Assembly (NCBI RefSeq): GCF_016908785.1
Contig: NZ_JAFBEO010000001.1
Span: 372,001-436,000 of the forward strand
DNA length: 64,000 nt
Source: Weissella uvarum
GTDB lineage: Bacteria; Bacillota; Bacilli; Lactobacillales; Lactobacillaceae
Direction: 5' to 3'
Shown: one piece after another, positions 27,326 to 35,378 of the stretch
How positions within the stretch are numbered: position 1 is the first letter of the stretch
How the letters are laid out: every line of letters starts with the position of its first letter
The notes under the pieces: model-generated
The model's input: the letters and a program-made list of their open reading frames with translations, nothing else
Told to the model about the DNA's origin: nothing
Database searches by the model: none
Position numbers and translations under genes: made by a program

Positions 27326-28111
27326 TTATTCATCCCGATTTATTAACGAAATAAAGTAAATCCCAGCTTCAATAATAGCAATATAAAATGACACTGGTAC
27401 ATTCGTCCAATACGACAAAGCTAACGCTGACCAGACACCAAAAATTCCAAAGGCAATGGCTAAACCAATCATTTGCCATACGGTCCGCCCCCAGCGCATG
27501 GCAGCACTAGCAGGCAACGTAATTAAAATGAAAATCAACAAAGAACCAACGACTTGTGAGGAAATGGCCACCGTCATTGCCATCAATACTAAGAACAAAA
27601 CTTCAATCAAAAGAACATGGGGCAAACTATAAATAGCCGTATTGTAGTCAAAGGCAAAGTGGCGTAATTGACGATAAAAGAACAAGCCAACCGCAAGAAC
27701 AATAACGGCCAAAATCACTACCTGGAGCACATTTTGTTGGCTAATACTGAAAATTGATCCAAATAAAATTCCCGTCGCCGCACTCGCATTTTTCTGTGAT
27801 AAGGCCAAAAATGCAATTCCCAGACCAATGGCCACCGCACTAACCGCTGAAATCAAAGATTCAGAACGCCCTTCACGCATGCCGAGTTCACCAATCGTTG
27901 TTGAAGCTAAAATGGTAAACATTAGCATCCCAATCAATGGTGACCAGCCCATGAAAAGTCCAAATGAAGCACCCGCAAAACCGATTTCACTCAAAGTATG
28001 GGCCAAAAATGACATATGCCGCGCAACGACAAAGACACCAATAAAGCCACTGACAATGGCAATTAGAGTTCCGACCACAAATGCATTTTGCATAAATGAA
28101 TAATTAAGCAT
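27326..28111 (-). CDS. adcB: Zinc ABC transporter permease
   Basis: 261 aa membrane permease of the ABC-3 metal family (ZnuB/AdcB), about eight hydrophobic segments. Family features: ARHMSFLAHTLSEIGFAGA near the N-terminus and the late SQVVGSLLIFILITLPASAA segment. It imports zinc (possibly manganese) delivered by the binding protein. It overlaps the ATPase gene by 8 bases. Last gene of adcR-adcA-adcC-adcB. Confidence 0.9.
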   Translation of the reverse strand: MLNYSFMQNAFVVGTLIAIVSGFIGVFVVARHMSFLAHTLSEIGFAGASFGLFMGWSPLIGMLMFTILASTTIGELGMREGRSESLISAVSAVAIGLGIAFLALSQKNASAATGILFGSIFSISQQNVLQVVILAVIVLAVGLFFYRQLRHFAFDYNTAIYSLPHVLLIEVLFLVLMAMTVAISSQVVGSLLIFILITLPASAAMRWGRTVWQMIGLAIAFGIFGVWSALALSYWTNVPVSFYIAIIEAGIYFISLINRDE

Positions 28112-28793
28112 GATCTTGATTTCCAGCCTCCAATTGTGTGATATCTAAGTCTTTAACTAACCCAAATTCGCTACCCTGTGGCTTGAGCAACAAATAATCA
28201 TCAGCATATTCTTGAATAATTTCCAAATCATGACTAATCATGATGATGCTTAATTGATGATGATCTCGGTAATGTCGAACCACGTCCATTAATTCGTATT
28301 TAGCTATATTATCCAAATTAGCCGTTGCCTCATCCAAAATTAAGACCCCTGGATTAACCAGTAACGCCTGCGCTAAATAAGCACGCTGACGTTCACCACC
28401 AGAGGCGCGGTCAATCCGTCGGTTAGCCATTTGCGCTAAATTAGTATCGTTCAAAATATGCTGTAACTGCGTATTTTCTTTTTGTGTGCGCCAAGGACGC
28501 ATCCCTTGGTCAAAACTTAACCCCACAAACTCAGCAATTCGCAATGGAAAATCTTGGGCATCTGGACGTTCTTGTGGTACATAGCGGACGGTTGGCTTCG
28601 GCTGTGTCCACGTTAATTGACCCGTCGTCAACTTTTGTTGACCTAAAATACTACGAATTAAAGTAGTCTTACCAACTCCATTATCCCCAATTACAGCTAG
28701 CACCCTTTGGTCACGCAATTCAAAATTTACATGTTGGTAAAGCCAACGTTCACCAAATTTAATTCCAATATTTTCTCCAGTTAACACTGTCAT
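28104..28793 (-). CDS. adcC: Zinc ABC transporter ATP-binding protein
   Basis: 229 aa ATPase. Walker A GDNGVGKTT near 36-44, signature ASGGERQRAYLAQAL near 130, Walker B VLILDEATANLD. Drives zinc import with AdcA and AdcB. Overlaps the upstream gene by ATGA (4 bases) and the permease by 8 bases, so it is translationally coupled. Repression by AdcR is expected from the operator upstream of adcR. Confidence 0.9.
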   Translation of the reverse strand: MTVLTGENIGIKFGERWLYQHVNFELRDQRVLAVIGDNGVGKTTLIRSILGQQKLTTGQLTWTQPKPTVRYVPQERPDAQDFPLRIAEFVGLSFDQGMRPWRTQKENTQLQHILNDTNLAQMANRRIDRASGGERQRAYLAQALLVNPGVLILDEATANLDNIAKYELMDVVRHYRDHHQLSIIMISHDLEIIQEYADDYLLLKPQGSEFGLVKDLDITQLEAGNQDHA

Positions 28794-29698
28794 GATTGCA
28801 CCGCCTTTTGCAATTGCTTTAATTGGTCATATTGCCAATCAATATAAGTCGTATCCTTAGGCATCGTTTCAGTTACATTCACGATTGGCACCCCGGCCTG
28901 CTTCGCTTCATTTAAAGCTTGCTTAACGAGGCGACTACTTGTTTGTTTATTATTAATCACCACCACCGCTTGATGTTGCTTAACTGCTTTTTGCCAATCT
29001 GACATCGCCGTTGGTGTCGGATCATTACCATCATCAATGGCTTGCGCAAAAGCCGGATCAAGCATTTTAACGCCTAGTCCAGACAACTGATGGTCAAATA
29101 CCGGTTCCGTTGTTAAAACCCCTTTACCGGCTAACTCAGCTTTCAATTCAGCCCGTAATGTTTCAATTTTTTGAGCCTTTCGCTGGTATGCCCGCGCATT
29201 TTTTTCAAAATATTGGCGCTGACTTGGTTCAATTCGGCTGTATGTTTGCACCAATTGATTCGTTAACCGCGTCACGACATCTGGCTCATACCAGTAATGT
29301 TCATTATCACCATCGTGATAGTCATATAAGTCTGCTAAATTAATCGCATGGGCTTGGTGGTTCGCTTTGGTAAACCGTTCACTCCAAGTGTCATAACCAC
29401 CACCGTTTGAAATCGTGACCGTGGCATTTTGATATAGCTTAGCGGTATTAGCTGTTGGCTCAAAATCATGCGGATCAACATTTGGATCCGTCATCACACT
29501 TTTAACTTCTCCTTGCTTACCTAAAACAGCCTGAGCCATTTCACCATAACTATCTAGTGAGCTAACAACGCGTATCGGTTGATGATTAAAACTCAAGTTA
29601 CGATTTTGTTTCACACCAGTAAAAATCACTAAACCAATCAAGAATAGAACAATGCCTCCTGAAATGGTTAATAAAACCGTCCGCCATTTATTCTGCAT
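28790..29698 (-). CDS. adcA: Zinc ABC transporter substrate-binding protein
   Basis: 302 aa cluster A-I metal-binding protein. Ligand regions: DPHDFEPT (near 76-83), NEHYWYEPDVV (near 132) and VFDHQLSGLG (near 200). An N-terminal hydrophobic segment (about 8-27) has no lipobox Cys, so it seems membrane-anchored rather than lipidated. The His-rich loop common in zinc-specific members is missing, and the C-terminal ZinT domain of streptococcal AdcA is absent. Zinc is inferred from AdcR and its operator. Overlaps adcR by 11 bases. Confidence 0.88.
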   Translation of the reverse strand: MQNKWRTVLLTISGGIVLFLIGLVIFTGVKQNRNLSFNHQPIRVVSSLDSYGEMAQAVLGKQGEVKSVMTDPNVDPHDFEPTANTAKLYQNATVTISNGGGYDTWSERFTKANHQAHAINLADLYDYHDGDNEHYWYEPDVVTRLTNQLVQTYSRIEPSQRQYFEKNARAYQRKAQKIETLRAELKAELAGKGVLTTEPVFDHQLSGLGVKMLDPAFAQAIDDGNDPTPTAMSDWQKAVKQHQAVVVINNKQTSSRLVKQALNEAKQAGVPIVNVTETMPKDTTYIDWQYDQLKQLQKAVQS

Positions 29699-30161
29699 AT
29701 TTTCCGCCTCCTGCTAGCGTTTGTGAGAGCACACTCAAGAAATGCTGGATAACCAGCTGTTCTTGTGGGCTAAATTGATCCATCACCGCCCGATACTCTG
29801 CTTGCGTCGCCACATGTTCACTTTCATGCTCTTGTGCGACAGCTTTCCCCGCTGGCGTTAAAGCCCAACGATTAACACGTCCATCATCAGCATCGGCCCG
29901 TACCGTCACAAAAGGTTCAGCTTCTTTTTGCAAACCTTTCATCGCCTTAGTCACTGCTGCTGGCGAAACATTTAGCGCATGTGCTAATTCTCCATTCGTT
30001 TGATCACCACATTGTAATAACAACATCAAAAGATGGCCTTGGGTTAGGGTGATTGATGGATTGGGTTGTCCCCCTAAGAGCAACTCCCGTTGATTTTCAC
30101 TCATTAATAACAATTGATTTACGAAGTCATCAATTTGCTGTGCTTGATCTGCTGATGTCAT
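29688..30161 (-). CDS. adcR: MarR-family zinc repressor AdcR
   Basis: 157 aa. Winged helix-turn-helix (NGELAHALNVSPAAVTKAMK near 57-76) and the zinc ligand pattern of AdcR: a His in LTQGHLLML and the HxxxH in QEHESEHVAT. The resemblance to streptococcal AdcR runs through FSPQEQLVIQHFLSVL at the end. With zinc bound it should repress its own operon through the double operator 11 bases before the start codon. The gene starts the operon. Confidence 0.92.
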   Translation of the reverse strand: MTSADQAQQIDDFVNQLLLMSENQRELLLGGQPNPSITLTQGHLLMLLLQCGDQTNGELAHALNVSPAAVTKAMKGLQKEAEPFVTVRADADDGRVNRWALTPAGKAVAQEHESEHVATQAEYRAVMDQFSPQEQLVIQHFLSVLSQTLAGGGKYAE

Positions 30162-30171
30162 GCCAAAAACT

Positions 30172-30199
30172 CCTTTACCGGTTAATTAACCAGTAAAGG
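30172..30199 (-). promoter_or_regulatory. Double AdcR operator
   Basis: TTTACCGGTTAA (30174-30185) and TTAACCAGTAAA (30186-30197) abut head to head. Each differs from the AdcR consensus TTAACYRGTTAA at one position. Together with flanking CC/GG they make a 28-bp palindrome with a single mismatched pair. TTGACT lies upstream at -35 distance from TATCCT, so the operator starts just past the -10 and covers the transcription start. Confidence 0.82.
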
Positions 30200-30228
30200 A
30201 TATCATGCTAACATTTAGTTAGTCAACA

Positions 30229-30666
30229 TTAATCTGTAACTAAATGCAAACGTCCTTGGCATTTCCCACATACATAACGCTGCACATTTATTTTGCGCTG
30301 TCGGTATAAATCATGCCCATTCTCACATTGATAATGCCAGCGAGCCGCCTTATCTTGACTTGGCGCATAACGTAAAGCACCTGTTTTGGCTAATGCTTGT
30401 TTAAATTCAGCATCCCGATGCTGATACGGCAACCCCTGGAGATGTAAGTGATAGTGAATCAGTTCATGTTTAATGACACCTACAAGCGTATCAAAGCCAA
30501 AATCCGTCAACATACGCGGATTAATTTCTATTGCATGATTTGAAAGTAAATAGCGTCCCCCAGTTGTCCGCAACCGATGATTAAAATACGCCTGGTGTTT
30601 AAAAGGACGTTGAAAGGCTTCATTTGAAATTTTTTCAACTAATGTCTGGAGTTCTTGATCAGTCAT
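30229..30666 (-). CDS. SprT-family zinc-binding protein
   Basis: 145 aa SprT-like protein. Zinc metalloprotease motif HELIHYHLHLQG near residue 80 and a C-terminal zinc ribbon-like segment (CENGHDLYRQRKI...YVCGKCQG). In Firmicutes this family is annotated SprT-like; in eukaryotes relatives (SPRTN) digest DNA-protein crosslinks. Overlaps the upstream gene by 8 bases. Confidence 0.88.
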   Translation of the reverse strand: MTDQELQTLVEKISNEAFQRPFKHQAYFNHRLRTTGGRYLLSNHAIEINPRMLTDFGFDTLVGVIKHELIHYHLHLQGLPYQHRDAEFKQALAKTGALRYAPSQDKAARWHYQCENGHDLYRQRKINVQRYVCGKCQGRLHLVTD

Positions 30667-31459
30667 CTGTTACCACCTTATCAGGTAAATCAATCTTTTT
30701 GCGGTGTTGCTGAGGCATCCCGTTTGTAAAATCAGCATCCATATCAATCCAACGTCCGGTTTCCAATAAAGTCAGAAAATGCTGCTCAAAGAAACGCGCA
30801 AAATAATTTAACAAGCTCATGCCCAAAGCTGTCACCACGACTTTATGTTGTCGGACTTGAATAAGCTGATGCTGGGCAAGTTGCTTAAGCGCGACTGTTT
30901 CATCGGTCGCAATTGGTTGATTGGCCCCTTTTAACCAATAAAGCCCATTTTGCTGAACCACTTTAAATTGTGCCTGTTGGTCTGCAATCATGCGCAAATA
31001 ACCATACATTGCTAGCGTAAAAACTTGATAACGTTGGTTACTAAGATACCGTCGGATAAAATGAACCAACGCTTTACCACCTGAAAAATATCCGGTCCAA
31101 AGCGTATTGGCATCACTAGCATGTGGCGTCACCACTAATGTATTAAACATTGGTCGCTTTGGATGTACAAAGGCCAATACCAACCGATTATTAGCATCTA
31201 ACACTGTACTACGAACCGCCATATCTGCCTGAGTAATTTTTTCAATATTTTGTTCAATAAAGTGCACCCAAACTTGGCGTTGCACGTATTCTTGATGTTG
31301 CGCAAATGGAATTCTAATTTGTTGATCAGGATCTTTTAATTCGATTTTTTGAGCAATTGGCGCCGTTAAATCTAGCAAATCTGTTTCGGCCGCCCTGCCA
31401 GCATCTCCATCCCGGCCAACTCGTAAACGGGGCGTTGTTTCGTATCGCTTCTTTTGCAT
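30659..31459 (-). CDS. Conserved-looking hypothetical protein coupled to sprT
   Basis: 266 aa soluble protein I do not recognise. No signal peptide or membrane helix. The N-terminus is basic (KKRYETTPRLRVGRDGDAGR), the middle is hydrophobic-beta (RLVLAFVHPKRPMFNTLVV; YRQ-like aromatic stretches), and the C-terminal half may contain a winged-helix-like region (KQLAQHQLIQVRQHKVVVTALG). It overlaps sprT by 8 bases, so the two products are made together. Confidence 0.65.
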   Translation of the reverse strand: MQKKRYETTPRLRVGRDGDAGRAAETDLLDLTAPIAQKIELKDPDQQIRIPFAQHQEYVQRQVWVHFIEQNIEKITQADMAVRSTVLDANNRLVLAFVHPKRPMFNTLVVTPHASDANTLWTGYFSGGKALVHFIRRYLSNQRYQVFTLAMYGYLRMIADQQAQFKVVQQNGLYWLKGANQPIATDETVALKQLAQHQLIQVRQHKVVVTALGMSLLNYFARFFEQHFLTLLETGRWIDMDADFTNGMPQQHRKKIDLPDKVVTDD

Positions 31460-31473
31460 CTTTTTTTCCTCAA

Positions 31474-31500
31474 ATAAAAAACCGATGTTCCCACCGGTTT
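31474..31500 (-). terminator. Terminator of the DUF975 gene
   Basis: Minus strand AAACCGGTG/CATCGGTTT with a GGAA loop and T-run, directly after the DUF975-type gene's stop. Confidence 0.8.
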
Positions 31501-31505
31501 AAATA

Positions 31506-32252
31506 CTAAGATAAACTCTTTTCAAATTCATCACTTCGGGCAATGAAGAATTCAGCCATCGTCGATTGATAATATGGCACAACATACAAGCTAGCTAAGC
31601 CTTCCGTTACACTAACTAAGAACCACCAACCAATAAAGCTAATATTCAACCATAAAAGCTGCATCCGATAGCCCCGCATGAGATTTGCCGAGGCGCGTAG
31701 ATAAGCTGTAACTGATTTAATTTCACGCTGATTTTGCACATCTGAAGCATAAAGGAAAGGAGCCAATGCAAAACTCAAAGCAAAATAAATTCCTGGAATG
31801 ATGAAAAAGAAGAAGCCAACCAGCATGATTAGATATCGGACTGCCATTAATACAACAACATCTTTTAGATTACGCCATTTAAAGAAACGTAAGCTTTGAC
31901 GAACTGGCTTTGGTGGCCGGGTATTAAGTTGGCGCCAAAGCACAAAAGTCCAACTAGCGCCAATGGCCAAAATACCGCTGATAATGCCATCAACTAAATT
32001 ACTGCCAACCAGCCCAAGCGCATAATTTTGCAATTTATTCATAAACACAGCTGAAGCAGCCGAGTTACCATTTAACACTTCAAATGATGACCGCATCAAA
32101 TCATTATATTGGGGACTAATTGAATTAATTAAACTGAAAATTAGTTGCCAAGCAATCAAGCCAATACTCAATGACAACGCGGTTTGAAATGAAGCCACAT
32201 CCCCGATTACGTGCTGTCGCGCGGCTTTTTTAATATCATGATTATTCTTCAC
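31506..32252 (-). CDS. DUF975-family membrane protein
   Basis: 248 aa with about five hydrophobic helices. Typical for the family are the N-terminal IKKAARQHVIGD, the central WRNLKDVVVLMAVRYLIMLVG, and the C-terminal GWWFLVSVTEGLASLYVVPYY with a final AEFF. Function unknown; relatives are widespread in lactic acid bacteria. Single-gene unit next to the tRNA-Gln gene. Confidence 0.8.
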   Translation of the reverse strand: MKNNHDIKKAARQHVIGDVASFQTALSLSIGLIAWQLIFSLINSISPQYNDLMRSSFEVLNGNSAASAVFMNKLQNYALGLVGSNLVDGIISGILAIGASWTFVLWRQLNTRPPKPVRQSLRFFKWRNLKDVVVLMAVRYLIMLVGFFFFIIPGIYFALSFALAPFLYASDVQNQREIKSVTAYLRASANLMRGYRMQLLWLNISFIGWWFLVSVTEGLASLYVVPYYQSTMAEFFIARSDEFEKSLS

Positions 32253-32288
32253 GGCGATCCTCCTCTGTGCAATAAGCGCTTAAAATAA

Positions 32289-32322
32289 AAGGCCGGCAAG
32301 CGTAATCGCTCACCGACCTTTT
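32289..32322 (-). terminator. Terminator of tRNA pair copy 1
   Basis: Minus strand AAGGTCGGTGAGCG pairs with CGCTTGCCGGCCTT (G-U pairs included) around ATTA, then TTATTTT. Confidence 0.8.
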
Positions 32323-32324
32323 TA

Positions 32325-32396
32325 CTGGGATAGCTGGATTCGAACCAGCGATACACGGTACCAAAAACCGATGCCTTACCACTTGGCCATATCCCA
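32325..32396 (-). tRNA. tRNA-Gln (TTG), copy 1
   Basis: 72 nt; acceptor TGGGATA/TATCCCA with discriminator G, anticodon stem CGGT/ACCG around loop TTTTGGT (TTG), T loop GGTTCGAATC. CCA not encoded. Confidence 0.9.
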
Positions 32397-32401
32397 ATCA
32401 A

Positions 32402-32484
32402 TGGGGGCTATAGGATTCGAACCTATGAACCCGAAGGAATGGATTTACAGTCCACCGCGTTTAACCAGACTTCGCTAAACCCCC
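32402..32484 (-). tRNA. tRNA-Tyr (GTA), copy 1
   Basis: 83 nt with the long variable arm (CCTTCGGG) of class II tRNAs; anticodon loop CTGTAAA (GTA), acceptor GGGGGTT/AGCCCCC, discriminator A. It lies 5 bases upstream of tRNA-Gln in the same transcript. Confidence 0.93.
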
Positions 32485-32499
32485 ATAACCAACTTTTAT

Positions 32500-32528
32500 A
32501 TAATAACAAGTTGGCTCAATTTTTGCAA
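32500..32528 (-). promoter_or_regulatory. Promoter of tRNA pair copy 1
   Basis: TTGCAA (32523-32528), 17 bases, TATTAT (32500-32505) with an upstream TGT (extended -10), minus strand. It lies just past the MFS stop codon. Confidence 0.7.
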
Positions 32529-32538
32529 TAGTATTTTT

Positions 32539-34092
32539 TTAATTTTTGTTAGAATCGCGCATCAATGTTCCGGCCACAATCGCACCAATCGCACCAATCA
32601 AAGCTGCTACGCAGAAAGTTGCCACCATACTATGACTAAAGGCATGCATAATCATATTTTGCAACGCCCCAACCTGTGGCAAACTAGCTAAGCGATCACT
32701 AAAGGCAATATTATGCCCCGCAAAGGCCCCGGCCTGGTTGAAAGCATGTTGTAAGCTTGCTGACAAACCATTAGGCAAATGCAAACCAGCCCAATGTGAA
32801 TTAACATAATCTTCATAGTGGTTAGCTTGCGTTAAGCCAAGCATAACGATACCAACGGTCACACCGAATTGACGGAAGACATTCATAATGCCGGAAGCCA
32901 TTCCAGTTTCAGAAGGTTCAATTCCCTCTAAACCTGCACTATTAATCAATGGGTTAACCATCGCATTTGAAATTCCAACTAATAACAAACCTGGTACTAA
33001 TTGACCGAAACTTAAGTCTGGGCTAATAAATAAGGCTAATAGGAGATAACCGACAACCCCTAAGCCCAAAAATCCAGCAATCATCCAGCGTTTTGAGTAA
33101 CGATTTCCGAGACGACCCGTAATCGGTCCAAGGATCAAGGCCCAAATTGACATGACTAATTGATGAACACCGGTACTAAAGGCTGAATAACCCATGTAAT
33201 TTTGCATCATGGTCGTCAAATAGGCATTAATCGCATAAATTCCAGCTCCAAGAGCAAAAGCAACGAAAATGGCACCTACCAGGTTAGCATGTTTAAATAA
33301 TTTCAAATTCATCATCGGATGGCTTTGTTTTAATTCGACCAAAATGAAAGCAAGCAACAATACGACTCCAGCTACTAACCAAGTCCATACTCGTGCATCT
33401 GACCATGCCCATGCATAATGATGCTCCTTTTCAATCAAACCATAAACTAAGGTAAACAAGGCTGCACCGGATAATGCCATTCCTAAGAGATCCAAACGTT
33501 GGCCCTTACCATAGCTAGGCGTTTCTTTAACATACTTCCATGATAAATAGAAAGCAATCAAGCCAACTGGTACGTTGACGTAAAAAATCGATGGCCAGCC
33601 AAATGTTTCAACCAAAAAGCCACCAACGAGGGGGCCTGAAGCCGTTGATAATCCAATCACCGATCCTAAAATCCCCATCCCAGTTCCGCGAGAAGGGCCA
33701 TCAAAATTAGATGCTACTAAAGCCATTGATAGTGAATTTAAGCCAGCCCCACCAATCGCTTGAAAGGCACGTCCAATCACTAAGACTGGCAAGCTCGTTG
33801 CCATTCCATTAACCGCTGAGGCCACAACAAATATCACCATACTGATTAGGAAAATTTTCTTACGGCCGTACATGTCTCCTAATTTAGAGACAATCAACAA
33901 AATAGAAGCAAATACAATCGTATAAGCATTTAATACCCATTGTAAGTTACTAAATGTCGTATTAAAGTCCTTCGCCATTGTTGGCAATGCGACATTAACC
34001 ACGGTCACGTCTAATAGGGCCATAAATACCCCCATCGACATGGCTGCTAACGCAATCCATTTATGATTATTACCATCTTTTAGCGTTTGCAT
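32539..34092 (-). CDS. DHA2-family (14-helix) MFS multidrug efflux transporter
   Basis: 517 aa proton-coupled exporter of the EmrB/QacA branch. LDVTVVNVALPTM in the first helix is the DHA2 signature motif. The length and spacing fit 14 helices, with SKLGDMYGRKKIF as the cytoplasmic loop motif. Probable substrates are toxic organic compounds; none can be specified. There is no repressor gene beside it. The gene lies alone between two identical tRNA-Tyr/tRNA-Gln pairs, all on the same strand. Confidence 0.88.
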   Translation of the reverse strand: MQTLKDGNNHKWIALAAMSMGVFMALLDVTVVNVALPTMAKDFNTTFSNLQWVLNAYTIVFASILLIVSKLGDMYGRKKIFLISMVIFVVASAVNGMATSLPVLVIGRAFQAIGGAGLNSLSMALVASNFDGPSRGTGMGILGSVIGLSTASGPLVGGFLVETFGWPSIFYVNVPVGLIAFYLSWKYVKETPSYGKGQRLDLLGMALSGAALFTLVYGLIEKEHHYAWAWSDARVWTWLVAGVVLLLAFILVELKQSHPMMNLKLFKHANLVGAIFVAFALGAGIYAINAYLTTMMQNYMGYSAFSTGVHQLVMSIWALILGPITGRLGNRYSKRWMIAGFLGLGVVGYLLLALFISPDLSFGQLVPGLLLVGISNAMVNPLINSAGLEGIEPSETGMASGIMNVFRQFGVTVGIVMLGLTQANHYEDYVNSHWAGLHLPNGLSASLQHAFNQAGAFAGHNIAFSDRLASLPQVGALQNMIMHAFSHSMVATFCVAALIGAIGAIVAGTLMRDSNKN

Positions 34093-34150
34093 ATTCTTAT
34101 TTCTCCATTTCTTTAAAATTCAGTTGTGGGCAAGGTACTTTTTTAATCAC

Positions 34151-34184
34151 AAAAAAAGGTAAGTACCATGGGTACTTACCTTTT
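34151..34184 (-). terminator. Terminator of tRNA pair copy 2
   Basis: AAAAGGTAAGTACC with GGTACTTACCTTTT, a perfect 14-bp stem with a small loop, T-run on the minus strand. It is unrelated in sequence to the terminator of copy 1. Confidence 0.9.
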
Positions 34185-34189
34185 GAAAA

Positions 34190-34261
34190 CTGGGATAGCT
34201 GGATTCGAACCAGCGATACACGGTACCAAAAACCGATGCCTTACCACTTGGCCATATCCCA
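34190..34261 (-). tRNA. tRNA-Gln (TTG), copy 2
   Basis: Identical to the copy at 32325-32396. Confidence 0.9.
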
Positions 34262-34266
34262 ATCAA

Positions 34267-34349
34267 TGGGGGCTATAGGATTCGAACCTATGAACCCGAA
34301 GGAATGGATTTACAGTCCACCGCGTTTAACCAGACTTCGCTAAACCCCC
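34267..34349 (-). tRNA. tRNA-Tyr (GTA), copy 2
   Basis: Identical to the copy at 32402-32484. Confidence 0.93.
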
Positions 34350-34390
34350 ATAATCGATTTACAATAACTATTGCGCCTCAACAGATTAAT

Positions 34391-34419
34391 AATATACAGG
34401 ATATTTGCTTAAACGTCAA
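34391..34419 (-). promoter_or_regulatory. Promoter of tRNA pair copy 2
   Basis: TTGACG (34414-34419), 17 bases, TATATT (34391-34396), minus strand. The -35 overlaps the stop codon of the phosphoesterase gene. Confidence 0.75.
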
Positions 34420-35234
34420 CCATTTAAATCCAAAATTTTCAAACGAAGTTCCCAAGTGCTTAAAAAATCTGGGGTTAACCAGTCATTCCGGCGCCCAATC
34501 CCAACACTCACATTCATAAAATCAGCCTGCCCATAGTGCCGAACGGGTGCATGCATGTGCGCATGACCAAAAACCACTGCCTTCACCGCTGGATAGCTCG
34601 CTAACAATTGACCAGTTTTAGGTGACCCCATCATTGCATTTACTAATTGGCGTGGTTGATTCACATTGGGCAATAAATCATCACCAACTGGCACAAAATG
34701 CGTCATCACCAACATTTGCTTTTGAGCTTGCGTCCCGGCTTGTAACAATTGCTGTAACTGTTGATAAGAACGTTCGTAACGAATCTGATCCGAGTCATGT
34801 TGATCAATAACCCGATCATAGAAACGACCCCGATGAAATTCTGCAGCCGTTTCTGCTGGCAATGCTGGCGCAAAACCATAATCATACCAACCATTTAAAC
34901 CAATAATACGCCAATTAGTTTCGGGTAAATCAACATAGCGATTGTGCAGATAATTGGGATGTTGAAAATTTTCAAGTTCATTTTCGGTCACATGCCGGCC
35001 CATATCATGATTCCCGGCCACAAAATAGACTCTAACTTTAGACAATTGGGCCTGCAAATCCTCAACAAATTGCACCGTCTTAGTAAAATCATTAAACAAA
35101 TCGCCAACGATTAAATACACGTCAACGTCGGCTTGACTTAAAAATTGGGCCTGATGCGCCAGAACATCTGCAATATCTTGGCGATTTATATCTAAATGAT
35201 TATCACTACTTATCGCTACCCGCACCATCACCAT
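34416..35234 (-). CDS. Calcineurin-like metallophosphoesterase
   Basis: 272 aa. Dimetal motifs SSDNHLD (near 9), GDLFND (near 44), GNHDMGRH (near 76), a His in THFVPVGDD, and GHAHMH (near 222). Probably hydrolyses a phosphodiester or nucleotide; the substrate is not evident. Two starts are possible (35234 and 35228); GGGGG sits 5-6 bases before the first and about 11 before the second. Divergent from dtpT. Confidence 0.85.
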   Translation of the reverse strand: MVMVRVAISSDNHLDINRQDIADVLAHQAQFLSQADVDVYLIVGDLFNDFTKTVQFVEDLQAQLSKVRVYFVAGNHDMGRHVTENELENFQHPNYLHNRYVDLPETNWRIIGLNGWYDYGFAPALPAETAAEFHRGRFYDRVIDQHDSDQIRYERSYQQLQQLLQAGTQAQKQMLVMTHFVPVGDDLLPNVNQPRQLVNAMMGSPKTGQLLASYPAVKAVVFGHAHMHAPVRHYGQADFMNVSVGIGRRNDWLTPDFLSTWELRLKILDLNG

Positions 35235-35295
35235 TCGGCCCCCTGTAAATATTAATACTTTAACGTAACACTTTTTACTTGAGCTTTCTACTTTT

Positions 35296-35322
35296 TTGCT
35301 ATAAAATTGTGGAATGTATAAT
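35296..35322 (+). promoter_or_regulatory. Predicted dtpT promoter
   Basis: TATAAT at 35317-35322 with TTGCTA at 35296-35301 (15-base spacer). The -10 is strong and the spacer short. Confidence 0.45.
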
Positions 35323-35378
35323 TCTAAGCGAAAAGTACATATTTTATAAATTTTAATAGTTTGGAGAGGTCTCTATTC

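Larger units (their letters stand above)
32324..32487. repeat. 164-bp direct repeat, copy 1 (tRNA pair)
   Basis: Identical base for base, as far as I can read, to 34189-34352. It holds tRNA-Gln and tRNA-Tyr. The identity stops within 1-3 bases of the outer tRNA ends, so promoters and terminators differ between the copies. Confidence 0.9.
34189..34352. repeat. 164-bp direct repeat, copy 2 (tRNA pair)
   Basis: Second copy of the tRNA-Gln/tRNA-Tyr block, same orientation, starting 1865 bases after the first and enclosing only the MFS gene plus short regulatory DNA. Confidence 0.9.

Noticed and set aside
32324-34352. Integrative element using tRNA as attachment site
   Set aside because: The repeats cover whole tRNA genes and there is no integrase, excisionase or other mobile gene between them. 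Kept only as a recombination-prone duplication.
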